Assembly (NCBI GenBank): GCA_000151295.1
Contig: GG745370.1
Span: 390,415-442,868, forward strand
Source of the DNA: Allomyces macrogynus ATCC 38327
Lineage: Eukaryota > Blastocladiomycota > Blastocladiomycetes > Blastocladiales > Blastocladiaceae
Length of the DNA: 52,454 bases
Reading direction: 5' to 3'
In this document: positions 31,124-43,629 of the stretch, one piece after another
How the letters are laid out: the number at the start of each line of letters is the position of its first letter
Position numbering within the stretch: the stretch's first letter is position 1
Notes under the pieces: generated by a model
What the model was told of the DNA's origin: nothing
Databases searched by the model: none
What the model saw: the letters and a program-made list of their open reading frames with translations, nothing else
Translations under genes and position numbers: made by a program

Positions 31124-34100
31124 ATGAGCTGGGCCGACGCGATTCCGCCCAAGCAGGGCCTGTACGGCGGCGCCGAGGCCGAAAAGGACGCGTGTGGCGT
31201 CGGGTTTATTGTCTCCGTCAAGGGCGAGGCCTCGCACAAGGTGGTGGCTGACGCGCGGTACCTGCTCTGCAACATGACGCACCGCGGCGCGTCGGGCGCC
31301 GATATCCGCGACGGTGACGGTGCCGGTGCGTTTTTGTTTTCTTTCCTTGTTTTTCTCGGTGCTGCGGGCAGTCGGGTGCGCTGCGCGATGAGCGTGTTGC
31401 GGGCACTCCCGGTGACTCTCGGTCTCTCTCTCGCGCGCTCTCGTTTTCGCAGCGAACGGGTGCCGCGGTGATGAGAACGACTCTTGTTCGGATTGCTTTC
31501 GCTCGATTGGCGCTTGCAGGGCAAGCGTCCCCAGATTGCGCTGGCCTCGTGAGCACATTTCCGGCCGAACAAGAGTGACGCACGCGTCCCGGCTTGCCCG
31601 GCTTGCCATGCCGTTTCCGGTCGGGCTTGCGCGCGCGTGCCTGTTCGGCGCACCCGGCAAGCCCCGTGTGTGGCGAACGTGTTGCTCGAACCATGACTCA
31701 CTCTTTCCGCACCGCCTGATTTCTCTGTCATAGGCGTCATGACAGCCATCCCGCACGATTTCTTTGCCGCGTCGGTCGCGGCCGAGCACGGCATCGAGCT
31801 GCCCGAGGCCGGCCAGTACGCGACGGGCAACGTCTACCTGAACCCGCAGGAGCCTGTCTACTCCGAGTCGAAGCGGCAATTCGAGGCGCTCGCCGCCGAA
31901 CTTGGTCTCGCTGTGCTCTGCTGGCGGCGCGTGCCGCGCAAGTCGGCCATCCTCGGCCCCTTTTCGCGCGCCAAGGAGCCCGCTATTGAGCAGCCGTTTG
32001 TCGCGCTCGCACCGGGCGGCGAGCCGTTTGATGCCAAGCGGTTTGCCGTCTTGCTCTACCTGTTGCGCAAGCGCGCCGCACACCGCATTTCGCTGCGCAA
32101 GTGGTTCTACACATGCTCGCTGCACGCGTCGCATATCGTCTACAAGGGCTTGCTCGCGCCGGTGCAAGTATACGATTACTTCTACGACCTGCACGATGTG
32201 CGGTTCGCATCGCATTTCGCGCTCGTGCACTCGCGGTTCTCGACCAACACGTTCCCGTCGTGGGACCGCGCGCAGCCGCTGCGCTTGATTGGACACAATG
32301 GTACGTTGTTCTCACCTATTTCAAGTCGTTACTCTCTTTGCGCTGGAGCTCGATGTCGCTCACTCTCCACCCTCATTCCAATGACTAGGCGAGATCAACA
32401 CGCTGCGCGGCAACAAGAACTGGATGCGCGCGCGCGAAGGCATCATGACCTCGGCCACGTTTGGCAAGGACATTGACTCGCTCTACCCGATTGTCGAGGA
32501 CTTTGGGTCCGACTCGGCTGCGCTCGATAACGTGCTCGAGCTGCTCGTGCTCAACGGCGTGCTCACGCTGCCCGAGGCCGTCATGATGCTGGTGCCCGAG
32601 GCCAACTACGCGACCGCCGGCGACGAGCGGCAGGCCTTCTACGAGTGGGCCGGTACGCTCATGGAGCCGTGGGACGGGCCGGCGCTCGTCACGTTTGCCG
32701 ATGGCCGGTACGTCGGCGCGCAATTGGATCGGAACGGTCTGCGCCCATGCCGGTACTACCTGCTCGAGGACGATATGATGATTTGCGCGTCCGAGGTCGG
32801 CACCGTCACGATCGACCCGAAGCTCGTCGTGTCCAAGGGCCGTCTCATGCCCGGCCGCATGCTGCTCGTCGACACGGTTGCGCAGCGGCTTGTTGACGAC
32901 ACGGAGCTCAAGCGGTCGGCCGGGATCAAGATCAAGCGCGCGCTCGGGCTCGAGAGCAACTCGTTGCACGTGCCGCAGCTGCGCGAGCTCGTCGCTGAAC
33001 CCGCCGAACTGCGCGAGCAGTGGGTTGTGCAGCGACAACAAGACCTCGGCGGGCCCATCCAACTCGACACGGACCCGCGGCTCGTGGCCTTTGGGTACAC
33101 GATCGAGTCGCTGCAGATGGTGCTCGTGCCCATGATGCGCACGGGCAAGGAGGCGCTCGGGTCGATGGGCAACGACGCACCGCTCGCGTGCCTGTCGCTG
33201 CAGCCCAAGCTCGCGTTCGACTATTTCCGGCAACTTTTTGCGCAGGTGACGAACCCGCCGATCGACCCAATTCGCGAAAAGATTGTCATGTCGACGCACG
33301 GCTACCTCGGCAAGGTCGGCAACTTGCTCACGATTGAAATGCGCGACCCGGAGCATCCGCTGCTCGCAGTCGACCACCCGATTGTCCTGCCCTGGGAGTT
33401 GCCGGCCGTCACGGCGCACTTGCCGTCGCGCACGCTTGCGGCCACGTACCCGGTCGAGCACGGGCCCGATGGGCTCGTCGCGGCGCTCGATGCGCTGTGT
33501 GCTGCTGCCGACGAGGCGATTGCCGATGGCGTGCATGTTCTCGTGATCGATGACTCGGCCATGGACGCTGACAGCATCCCAATCCCGTCGGCGCTTGCCG
33601 TCGGCACGGTCCACCACCACCTGGTCCGCACCAAGCAGCGCGGCCACGTCTCGCTCGTCGCGCATGTTGGCGACGCTCGCGAAGTGCACCACATGTGTGT
33701 CCTGCTCGGGTACGGCGCCGACGCGATCGTGCCGTACCTGGTCGTCGAGGCCGCGCTCTCGCTCGGTGCCGACGTTGACAAGTATGTCCTGGCCGTGGTC
33801 GATGGCATCCGCAAAGTCATGTCGAAGATGGGCATTTCCACGCTGCAGTCGTACCGCGGCGCCCAGATTTTCGAAATTCTCGGCATGCACGACGACGTCG
33901 TTGCCAAGTGCTTCCACGGCACCGCATCGCGGATCCAGGGTGTCGGGTTCCCGCAGATCGCCGCCGATGTCTTGTGCCTGCATGCGCGCGCCTACCCGCG
34001 CGCCCTGACCGTGCAGCCCAAGGTCCTGCCCGAGGCTGGCGACTACCACTACCGCGCCGGCGGCGAAATGCACATCAATGACCCGACGGCAATCGCGTCG

Positions 34101-37100
34101 TTGCAGGACGCGGTGCGCATGCAGAACAAGCACTCGTACGCCATGTACGGGCAGACGTCGCAGCAGCAGGTCGAAGGTGTACGCTGCGCGGGTGCTTCGA
34201 TTTCGTGGACCCCGGGCGCCGGGCACGGCGGATCCCGCTTCGACGAAGGTCGAAGCCGTGGACGGCCATCGTCACGCGGTTCTGCACGGGCGCCATGTCC
34301 CTACGGTTCTATCAGTCTCGAGGCGCACACGGCGCTGGCCCGTGCCATGAACACGCTCGGCGGGAAGTCGAACACGGGCGAGGGCGGCGAGGACGAGTCG
34401 CGCACCAAGGACCCGGCCGTGCGGTCGGCCATCAAGCAAGTGGCCTCGGGCCGGTTCGGCGTGACGTGCGCCTACTTGACCGACGCCGACGAACTGCAGA
34501 TCAAGATGGCGCAGGGCGCCAAGCCCGGTGAGGGTGGCGAGTTGCCGGGGCACAAGGTGTCCAAGGATATTGCCAAGACGCGCAAGTCGACGCCGGGCGT
34601 CGGGCTCATCTCGCCGCCGCCGCACCACGACATTTACTCGATCGAGGACTTGAAGCAGCTCATCTTTGATCTCAAGTCCGTCAACCCGATTGCGCGCGTG
34701 TCGGTCAAGCTGGTCTCGGAAGTCGGCGTGGGCGTGATCGCTGCGGGTGTGGCCAAGGCCGGCGCACACCATATCTTGATTTCGGGCCACGATGGTGGCA
34801 CCGGCGCGTCGCGCTGGACCGGGATCAAGTACGCGGGTCTGCCGTGGGAACTCGGTCTCGCCGAGACGCACCAGACGCTCGTGCTCAACAACTTGCGTGG
34901 CCGCGTCATCTTGCAGACGGATGGCCAGCTGCGCACTGGCCGCGACTTGGCGATTGCGTGCATGCTCGGAGGTACGCTTTCTTATTCTTGACGCACTCCC
35001 CGGTTCTCCTTTTCTGTCCAGATATGCTAACCCATTGTCCTCTACCTTCTCCACTCATTTAGGCGAGGAGTTTGGGTTTGCAACGACGCCGCTGATTGCC
35101 ATGGGGTGCACGATGATGCGCAAGTGCCATCTCAACACGTGCCCCGTCGGCATCGCGACGCAGGACCCGACGCTGCGCGCCAAGTTTGCCGGCGAGCCGG
35201 AGCATGTCATCAACTTCTTCCACTACATTGCCGAGGAGCTGCGTGAGATCATGGCGTCGCTCGGCGTGCGGACCGTCGCGGAACTCGTTGGCCGCACCGA
35301 CCTGCTCCAGGTGAACCCGAACGTCTTGCGCGGCAATCCCAAGTCGCGCCTGCTCGACCTGCAGCCGCTGCTCTTGCCGGCGCACTCGCTGCGCCAGGGC
35401 GTCCCGACGCACGTCGACCTTGACCAATGGAAGCAGCCCACGCACGACGACCTCAACCATAAGGACTTGGTCTTGCTGCAGCAGGCGGCGTTGGCCATTG
35501 AGCAGGCGCAGCCCATGGCGCTCACGCTATCGGTGTGCAACACGGACCGGTCGATTGGCGCGCTGCTCTCGCACCACATTTCCAAGCGGTACGGCGAAGT
35601 CGGCCTGCCGCCCAACACGCTGCGCATTCACCTGTTTGGGTCGGCCGGCCAGTCGTTTGGCGTCTGGCTCGCGCCGGGCATCACGCTCGAGCTCGAGGGC
35701 GACGCCAACGACTATGTCGGCAAGGGTCTCTCGGGCGGCACGGTCGTGATTTACCCGCCTCGGTCGCGGCACGACGCTTTTGTGCCGAGCAAGAACGTGA
35801 TTGTCGGCAACACGTGCGCGTACGGCGCGACCTCGGGGTCGCTGTTTGTCAACGGCATGGCCGCCGAGCGGTTCTGCGTGCGCAACTCGGGCGCAACCGC
35901 CGTCGTCGAAGGCGTCGGCGACCACGGGTGCGAGTACATGACGGGTGGCCGCTGTATCGTGCTCGGCAGTACCGGGCGCAACTTTGCCGCGGGCATGTCG
36001 GGCGGCATTGCCTATGTGCTCGACCTGGACGCGACCAAGTGCAATGCCGACATGGTCGATCTCGACCCGGTCACGGCCGCCGACGTCGACGAGCTGCGCG
36101 GCCTGATTGCGCAGCACGTCGAGTACACCGGGTCGGCGATCGGCTCCGAGATTCTCGACAACTGGGACGTCTACCAGCCGCGGTTCACCAAGGTCTTCCC
36201 GCGCGACTTCAAGGCCGTGCTTGCCAAGCAGCAGCAGTCGCTCGTCAAGCCCGTCGAGGTCGTGCAGACGCCTGTCGTTGCCGAGGCGCACCACGCCGAG
36301 CAGGCCATTGCCGATATCGAGGACGCCATGGCGCGGTTGCAGCCGGACCCACGCGGCAAGATTTTGCCCGCCGAGGACGCGCCGCTCGACAAGGTCAAGG
36401 GATTCAACAAGTACCGCCGCACCAAGGAGGCGCAGCGGCCTGTCGCGCGCCGGATCAAGGACTACGACGAGATTGCCGTGCGCATGAAGCCTCGCGAGTT
36501 GCGCGTGCAGGCCGCTCGCTGTATGGACTGTGGCGTGCCCTTCTGCCAGTCGGCAACGGGTTGCCCGATCGGCAACTTGATCCCGCGCTGGAACGAGCTT
36601 GTGTTCCGTGAAGACTGGCGCGCGGCTTACGACCGGCTCGCGCTCACCAACAACTTCCCGGAATTCACGGGGCGCGTGTGTCCGGCGCCGTGTGAGGGCG
36701 CGTGTGTGCTGGGCATCAACGAGGACCCGGTGAGTATCAAGTCGATCGAGGCCGCGATTATTGACCGCGCGTTTGAAGAGGGCTGGATCGTGCCGAACCC
36801 GCCGGCGTCGCGGTCTGAGAAGCGTGTCGCGATTATTGGCTCGGGCCCGGCTGGTCTTGCCGCCGCGGATATGCTCAACCGCGCAGGTCACTCGGTGACC
36901 GTCTACGAGCGCGAGGACGCGGCCGGTGGTCTCCTGCAGTACGGAATTCCGAACATGAAGCTCGACAAGCGCGTCGTGCAGCGCCGCGTGCAGTTGCTCG
37001 CGGATGAGGGCGTCGAGTTCAAGTTGTCGTGCGAGGTCGGCAAGGACGTGCCTGCGCAGTCGATTGTCGACGAGTACGATGCGACGCTGTTGGCCGTTGG

Positions 37101-37917
37101 CGCGACGTGGCCGCGCGACCTCAAGGTGCCAAACCGCGACTTGAACGGCATCTACTTTGCCGTCGACTACCTGACGCGGTCGACCAAGTTGCGCGAAAAC
37201 ACGGACTTGTCGGCCGAGGGCAAGAAGGTTCTCGTCATTGGCGCCGGCGACACGTCGACCGATTGTATCGGCACGGCTCTGCGCCAGGGGGCCACCTCGA
37301 TCACGGCGTTCGACTTGCTCCCGCCGCCGCCGCCGTCGCGCGCCGCCGAGAACCCGTGGCCCGAGTTCCCGCGCGTCTTCAAGGTGGACTACGGCCACCA
37401 CGAGGTCGCCGTCACGCACGGCCGCGACCCGCGGCTCTACAACACGATGACGACCGAGTTTGTCTCGGACGGCGACGGCAACGTCAAGGGCGTGAACACG
37501 GTGCAGGTCGAGTGGACCAAGGACGCAACGACCGGTCGGTGGGCCATGACGCAAGTGCCCGGGTCGCACGCCTTTGTCGAGTGCGACCTGGTCTTCCTGG
37601 CCATGGGGTTCATGGGGCCCGAGGCGCAACTGCGCGAACAGCTCGCGCTCGCGACCACGCCGCAGTCCAACATCCAGGCCGATAACAAGTCGTATGCGAC
37701 GTCGGTGCCTGGCGTGTTTGCCGCCGGCGATTGCCGCCGCGGGCAGTCGCTCATTGTCTGGGGGATTCGCGAGGGCCGCGAGGCCGCGCGCGCGATTGAT
37801 CTGTACCTGTCGGGCGAGACGGTAATGCCTGTGACGGGCGGCGTCCAGCAGCGTTCCGTTGCGGACCTTGAGGTCAACAAGTTGGTCGCGGCGGATATGG
37901 TCGTGGCCGAGGCCTAA
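31124..37917 (+). CDS. GLT1: Glutamate synthase [NAD(P)H], fused alpha/beta chain
   Basis: Four exons (31124-31325, 31734-32300, 32389-34971, 35063-37917), 2,068 residues. A 25-residue propeptide precedes the catalytic Cys of DACGVGF, the amidotransferase nucleophile exposed by cleavage. Next come the Ntn glutaminase domain, the central domain, the FMN domain (GGKSNTGEGGE; ISGHDGGTGASRW), 3Fe-4S cysteines (CTMMRKCHLNTCPVG) and the GXGXG beta-helix (GNTCAYGATSG). The beta-like part has 4Fe-4S motifs (CMDCGVPFC; CPAPCEGAC), an FAD site (GSGPAGLAAA) and an NAD(P)H site (GAGDTSTDC). It converts glutamine plus 2-oxoglutarate to two glutamates. Between about 34180 and 34305 the frame of the rest of the exon reads nonsense, while frame +1 encodes conserved residues (PWTAIVTRFCTGAMS); several single-base indels must lie here. 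The first intron (408 nt) is much longer than the others. Confidence 0.93.
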
Positions 37918-38088
37918 ATGTGGGGGCCGAGAAGGTGGAAAAATGCGTGCCAGTTTCGGATTCTCTTTGTATAATCGTTGGGTTTGGATTTGTGCTTTTA
38001 TGATTTGGCTGGTTTGCTGGGTAAATTGAAAGTCGTTGTTCGTTCACTTAGCCTGTCGTCTGCTGCGCTTGGAAGCAAGTCGAGATGG

Positions 38089-38532
38089 ATGTCCGCCAAG
38101 GCGTGCTTTCCATTCTCACGTTGGTTGGGCTTCAGCTCGCGACTCTCCATCGCGCGTGCCCTTGCGCTTGTGCACTCTCCACACGGCCCAGTACCATGGC
38201 TGCCAACAGAACACCATCAAGTTCAACCACCCGCGCCGCATGCGCGACTCGCGCTGCACGACCTCGATCTCGATGTCTTGCGCAACATTTGCAAGCGCGT
38301 CAACGCGACGGATTGCGAGCCCCTCGCGCACCCCGCTTGGCTCGTCGCGGTCGTGGTGGGCGCCTCTAAATTCTACATTATCACGCAGCCAGACGACCAG
38401 TTTCGTCTCAATACGACAATGTTTGGGGGCAAGTTCAACGTGGGCGAGTTTGCCCTGATCAACGAAAAGAACATGCCTGCGACGCCAATGGTGACTGAGG
38501 CCAGGACCGCAGCCAAGGCTACGATGGGGTAA
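38089..38532 (+). CDS. Possible small uncharacterised gene (frame uncertain)
   Basis: ATG 38089 to TAA 38530-38532, 147 residues. The C-terminal two thirds (LDLDVLRNICKRVNATDCEP; FYIITQPDDQFRLNTTMFGG) have the GC3-rich codon pattern of real genes here. A coding-like segment just upstream (YHGCQQNTIKFNHPRRMRDS, about 38192-38251) is in another frame, so either an intron or a frameshift joins them. The opposite strand at 38373-38660 holds a hydrophobic open frame that could compete. No family recognised. Confidence 0.35.
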   Translation: MSAKACFPFSRWLGFSSRLSIARALALVHSPHGPVPWLPTEHHQVQPPAPHARLALHDLDLDVLRNICKRVNATDCEPLAHPAWLVAVVVGASKFYIITQPDDQFRLNTTMFGGKFNVGEFALINEKNMPATPMVTEARTAAKATMG

Positions 38533-38860
38533 GCTACGACGTCTAGCACCAAGAAAGCGAAACCCAACTGCAAGTCGAGGAAGCGCAAAAGCCACGCCCT
38601 CGAAGCCTGGCAAACGAGAGACGCGTAGGCAGCCCCAAGAATACCTATGTGGCTCACCATGTTGGCCGCAGTTTGTTGGAAATGCTCGTGGACGATGCCA
38701 GCTTTGTCCGTTGAAGGAGACGCAGCCTGGCCTCAGCGGTGCTCCACGTCCACTCTGATGCATGAACGACTCGCATCCATTGGCAGCAGTGCCTGCCCAG
38801 CGCATATCATCGCATATTACCGTCGCTGTCCACCCGCGAGTACACCTCCAGTCGCAGCCG

Positions 38861-40153
38861 TCACGTTCCCGACATGTCAGCAGACCGCTGTAGCGACGGC
38901 GGCATAGTTTCAATCGTACTCGGCGCTCCCGACGCCTTGCCGCCGCTTGCTGCGCGCCGCGACGTAGCCGCTCCCGATGCCGCCCGTTCCGATGCCAACC
39001 GGGTCTGCGCCGCGGCCAACACACAAGCGTTTGCCGAACCACCGGCACCACCGGCTTCGGGCCCGGACAGCGACGTGCTTTGCGTGATACGCGACGCCTT
39101 CCTGCGCCGAGCCATGATGCGCGTGAGCAGGTCAAGGAGTGTGCAGTAGGCGGCCATGCGAATGCCCTATTCGAAACGAATCCAGTCCGTTACAAAATCA
39201 ATCAATCAAACAGAGAGTCGCGATTGATAATCAAATGTACCTGCGCCAAGTAAGCGGTCATCCAGAGCGGATCGACGGCCGGGTCAATCAACTGGAGCGC
39301 GAGCACGGCCGCGAGCGAGACCGATTCAAAGACGAGCAGAAACTGTGCCTTGGTCACGTATCGCTGCATCCCGGCGCGGAACACGTTGCCGCGCGACATG
39401 GCGCGCAATTGAACCAGGAACGCCGTCGAGAGAGCGCCGTTGAGAGCTGCGTCCGAGAGGTACCCGACTTCAAATTGTAATTGGTCAGCTGAAACGCCAC
39501 GGATCGACGCTTGAGGAAAGGAAAAGCACAAACTTGCAAACATATCGTTGGTCACGCCGCCAGGAAGACCATAGCAGCCCGTCGACGCAATGGAATACCA
39601 GCCGATAATCATGTGCGTGACCCAATATATAGCAAAAAGAGCCGTGCACATGCCAAGAAAGATTGTCGTGCGCGGCCACGTCGCTTCTCCAATTTGCCGG
39701 AAGCGCAGCAAATTCAAGACGGAAAAGAGGATCGTAAACGTGGCACACGCCAGATAGTCGAGCACCATTTGCACGGTCGTCGCGCCAGTATAGAGCCAGA
39801 AGAGCGTAAAGGTCATGTCGTAGAGCTGCACGACAATCAGGACGAGCATGGCCGCGTAGAACCGTGAGCGCCTGCGCCAAAACAGGCGCACCGCATTCCA
39901 CGTCGTGGACGCGTACAGGACGAGAACCAGCGCCAGGATGAAGGTACTCGACGACCATACAAAGCCGCCCTAACATGTGCAACAAAATCTTGGTTGGCTG
40001 GCGCTGCACACGGTAGGCAAGTCGAGCGACGGTACCCACCCCAGTGATGCTGCGGCGGTCATGATTGTCGAGCGAAGTGGAGCGGACCCTCGTTGGACCA
40101 GCACGGGCGATCCATTCCGGCAGAGGCCAGGGCAAATCACGAAACAGTGACAT
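38861..40153 (-). CDS. Seven-TM protein, tandem family member 1
   Basis: Exons 40153-40040, 39969-39241 and 39166-38861; 382 residues. A hydrophilic N-terminus ends in the family signature RRSITG at the first splice junction. TM1 follows (STFILALVLVLYASTTW), then TM2 (MLVLIVVQLYDMTFTLF), TM3, the loop motif WPRTT leading TM4, TM5 (LSDAALNGALSTAFLVQLRAM), TM6 (YVTKAQFLLVFES) and TM7 after the phase-0 intron (RMAAYCTLLDLLTRIM), with a Ser/Ala-rich cytosolic tail. The intron that splits the TM3-TM4 loop in other copies is absent. A 45-nt in-frame segment at about 39487-39531 (GTTTGTGC..GTTTCAG) looks like a retained or mini intron; its removal gives 367 residues. The family is unknown to me; a receptor-like topology is inferred. 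No Schiff-base Lys in TM7, so not a rhodopsin. Confidence 0.75.
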
Positions 40154-40772
40154 GGCTGCTCGTCTCCCTGCCAGCCGAGCGGGGACTCGTAGCGCACGGT
40201 GGCGCAGGGAAGCGGGCGGTCAAGTTTACAACGACGTGGGCGAATCAAAATGTGCTCTTGGAGTTGTTGAAAGGTCATTGATCGTGGCAGCACCAAACAA
40301 ATCAGGGCTCGAACAGGTGACTGAAACAAAAGCGTCTCGTGTCTGCATTTGTCGTGATTCTGGCTCTGTTGGGGCAAGCAGATCGTCGCTGTCCGCTGCC
40401 CGCCACCGGAACGCGACTTGAATGCGGGCAGTGGTGGCCGCAATTACGGTTGGAGTCGTGCTTGAAATTGCTGGATCGGACGGTGGCGGCGTTTCTGGTG
40501 GTTGGACCCCAAATTAACTGGTTCGAAACGAAGTCTTCTTCTGGAAGGGCCCGCACCAATCTGTTTCTACTCGGCCTCCACCTGATTGCACGTGCACCGG
40601 CCACATGCTGCCCTCGAAGAAGTCTCTCCGCCCGCTAAATGCAGGCCGTCCTCGGTTGTCAACAGTCCCCACGCACGTGCCGGTGATGTGTCGCGACGGT
40701 TTGACGACACGGCCGTCGGTGGAGCGTGCTTGCCCCGCCGACAAGACGCCGCTGGTCGACGGCGAACTCGTA

Positions 40773-41400
40773 CTATTGTGCTCGATGCGACATGATGCGC
40801 GTGAGCAACTGCAGGAGCGTGCAGTAGGCGAGCATGCGCACACCCTGGGAAGTGAAAACGACAGGGTTGTCAGCAGCTGGCGCCTGGGCGGCAAGGGGTC
40901 GAAGAAAGGGACAAATCGGACCTGAATAAGGTACCAGGTCAACCAGAGCGGATCGGCCGTCAGGTCAATCAGTTGGAGCGCGAGAACTGAAACGAGTGAA
41001 ATCGACCCGAGCACAAGCAGCGCCTCGGCCTTGGTCACGTAGCGCTGCAGCCCGGACCAAAATGTGTTGCTGCAGGCCATGACGCGCAGGTAGACGAGAA
41101 ATGACGCCAACAGGATCGCGTTGAGCACCGAATCATAGAGGTAGGCAACTGCGGCGAGAAGCGCGATTAGAATAAACGTTTCCACATCTTCAGTGTTTGG
41201 AATCCGGCAACGTACTTGCCCAGGCCTGCTTCATAATTGCGGAATTGGCATTATTGCGAAACGATGCCAAATACCACCAACCGTAGCCCACGATCCCAGC
41301 CCAGTAAAACGCCAAGAGGGCCGTGCACCCGACGAGGAGCTTGGTCGTGCGCGGCCACGTCGAGCCAGGAGTATGCACGAAAGCGCGCTGCAACAAATGT
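40773..41400 (-). pseudogene. Seven-TM family member 2, 5'-truncated copy
   Basis: Only the 3' half is recognisable: WPRTTK and TM4 (exon ending 41216), TM5-TM6 (41148-40922: AYLYDSVLNAILLASFLVYL, RYVTKAEALLVLG) and the TM7 exon (40844-40773: RMLAYCTLLQLLTRIMSH, then stop). Both introns keep good GT/AG sites (GTACGT..GCCGCAG and GTCCGATT..TTCCCAG) and the family phases. TM1-TM3 and the RSITG exon are missing upstream. A hydrophobic stretch near 41470-41540 may be a TM3 relic. The protein tail after TM7 is cut to a few residues. The partially intact splice structure suggests loss of the 5' end rather than gradual decay. Confidence 0.65.
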
Positions 41401-41641
41401 TTGACCAAGTGGGACGAGCTTAGAACACAACATCATCATCGCGATTTATCGGGTGGAGAATACTGAGAAGCCCAAGAGCAAGACATGAAAGTGTTCGAGC
41501 GCGACGAAAAGCCATGCTCGTTGAGGGAAGGAGCTGGAGACATCACTCATACAACGTTCACCAAGCTTCATAGGTATTCCGCAAGCCTGACTTCTGCCCA
41601 CTCGTATTAATACACATCCGCTCACTACATTCCCTACCCTC

Positions 41642-42923
41642 TCACGCCCTTGCGACCCGCGTTGAGCGCAACGGCTGCGGTGATGGCGGCGCGTCCTCTA
41701 CGAACGCCAAAGCGTTGTGCGACTTCTTTCCTGGACCCAGTGCACTCTCGCTCAGCACGACCGCTCCACCGCCAACACTCACATCACCCTTGTGCCGCGA
41801 CATGATCCGGGACAGAACGTGCAGCAGCTCGCAGTAGACGGCAATGTGAATCGCCTGGAACAATGGGTGATCAGTTGTACCGATGCGACAAGAACGACAC
41901 GACAGGCAATTTAGCGGACCTGCGCCAGGTACCCAAGCAGGTTTAAGGGGTCGACAGTGTGGTCTAGCCCTTGCGAAATCACCACCGCCACGAGCACGCT
42001 CGATTCGAAAACGAGCATCACTTGCGCGCGAATCACGTACTGCCGCAGGCCCGGGCGGAAGGCATTGCCCTGGCTCATGGCGCGGAGCTCGACGAGAAAC
42101 AGAAGCGACAGCGCCGCGTTGAGTGCCGCGTCAAATAAGAAACCGGCTGTCAGGTGGAGCGAAATCATCAGCGGCCGTGATCTCCACCTGGTGGAGAAGA
42201 TCGACGCACCCATCCACGCCTCGAAGGTGGCACTCGTCAACCCCAATGGGCTGCCGCTGGCAACAGTCCACATGGCAACGGTAAAGAGCGCCGTCCAGTA
42301 CACGACGAAAACGCCCGTGCAGACCGTTAAGATCTTGGTGGCACGGGGCCAATTTGGTCCTGCAAATTGCCGACATCTACGGATGCAGAGGAGCGGAACG
42401 CCCATGATGCATGTGAGCAGGACGAGACACCTCGACCGGTTGAACCACATCTGCGAATGGAACACGGTCGACAAACTGTACCGCAAGATGTTGACAACCT
42501 CGAACAAGATGACGCTCGAAATGAAAATAAGCATGTCAATGGCGAAGAGCACCGGCGTGGGCCCATTGGCAAGGATGAACAAGTTGGCAATCATATCGAA
42601 CACTTGGGCGAGGACGACCACGAGAATCCCAGCGTAGAACAACGAACGACGCGCATAATACAGGTGAGCCGATCGCCAAACGGTCGCGGCATAGACGACC
42701 ATGGCCAGCGTCAAAAGGCAGGTGCTTGGTGACCATTCAAACACGTCCTGTCCGCTCGCAGTCACATCAGAACCTGGTCTCAAGCCCATAGAGGTGGAAG
42801 ATGCGGTACCCCCGTGATACTCCGCCGCTCCAGACCATGCTGTGGCTCGATAGGTGATCGAGATACTGCTGCCGCAATAATCTGATGTGACCTGCGCAAA
42901 TGGAGCGAGGGCGACCGTGCCAT
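41642..42923 (-). CDS. Seven-TM protein, tandem family member 3
   Basis: Five exons: 42923-42810, 42747-42482, 42376-42210, 42146-41920, 41854-41642; 328 residues, all junction phases consistent. The N-terminus MARSPSLHLRRSHQII.. runs to ERRSITG. TM1-TM3 are in exon 2 (FEWSPSTCLLTL; YAGILVVVLAQVFDM; ILFEVVNILR). TM4 is in exon 3 (RCRQFAGPNWPRATK). TM5-TM6 are in exon 4 (GFLFDAALNAALSLLFL; LRAMSQGNAFRPGL; RAQVMLVFES). TM7 is in exon 5 (IHIAVYCELLHVLSRIMS), which ends in a Ser/Pro-rich tail, PPSPQPLRSTR. It is the reference structure for the family because no segment is damaged. The family is not one I can name; membrane localisation and a sensor or receptor role are inference. Confidence 0.8.
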
Positions 42924-43629
42924 TGCGGCTCGAAAACGTTCGCTACTGCAGCGACTTGGCATTTTGTCGTCAACAACGATCAGCAGCAGTCGTGGGCGTG
43001 CAATAGCGCGTTGATCATGGTGCTTGATGGCCGCAGTACCGATTGCTGGGCTGGACGTCTCGAACTGACCGATTCGCTATCTCTTACGATTCGACGTTGG
43101 CAGAAAACAGTTGGTTCTTGCTCTCAAATCAATGGCGTTGAAGTTGCAGGCTTGCAGCGTTCCAGTGCGAGGACTTGAAGGCGGGGTTCCAGTCCTCCAA
43201 AGGATCAACGACAATTGTGACGCGCAGCGAATCGTGTGTTCCACGGTATGTTCAACCATCCTGAATGGAAGCGTGCCATCCGCCAACACACTCGGTTCAT
43301 GTTCTCGCTCATCCATGCTTTGCGTCAACTTAAACGGTCAATCAACGTCCTGTGCAGAAAATGCTCCTTTTCGTTCGCCATACACGACCTAAGAAAAATG
43401 GAATGACTGTCTGACGGTTCGATTGTTAGACCACAAACCCATAACACGTCAAAGTTGGGATTGACCGCGTGGAGATGGAGCGATGGACAGAAAAGTTGGA
43501 AAGCATTGGCACAAGTTTGCCAATCAAACACTCCGGACGATATATGCGCAAGAGGACCTGAATTTCTTGAAGCATAAACCTTCCACACTCTTTCAGTTCT
43601 GTTAGTCGACATCCAGCTCTCACACGTCT

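Noticed and set aside
35527..37629. 700-codon open frame antisense to glutamate synthase
   Set aside because: Antisense shadow; sense encodes Fe-S and FAD motifs.
38373..38660. Hydrophobic minus-strand open frame of 95 codons
   Set aside because: It resembles three TM helices but matches none of the seven-TM copies, has no splice partner, and lies opposite a frame with better codon bias. Left uncalled.
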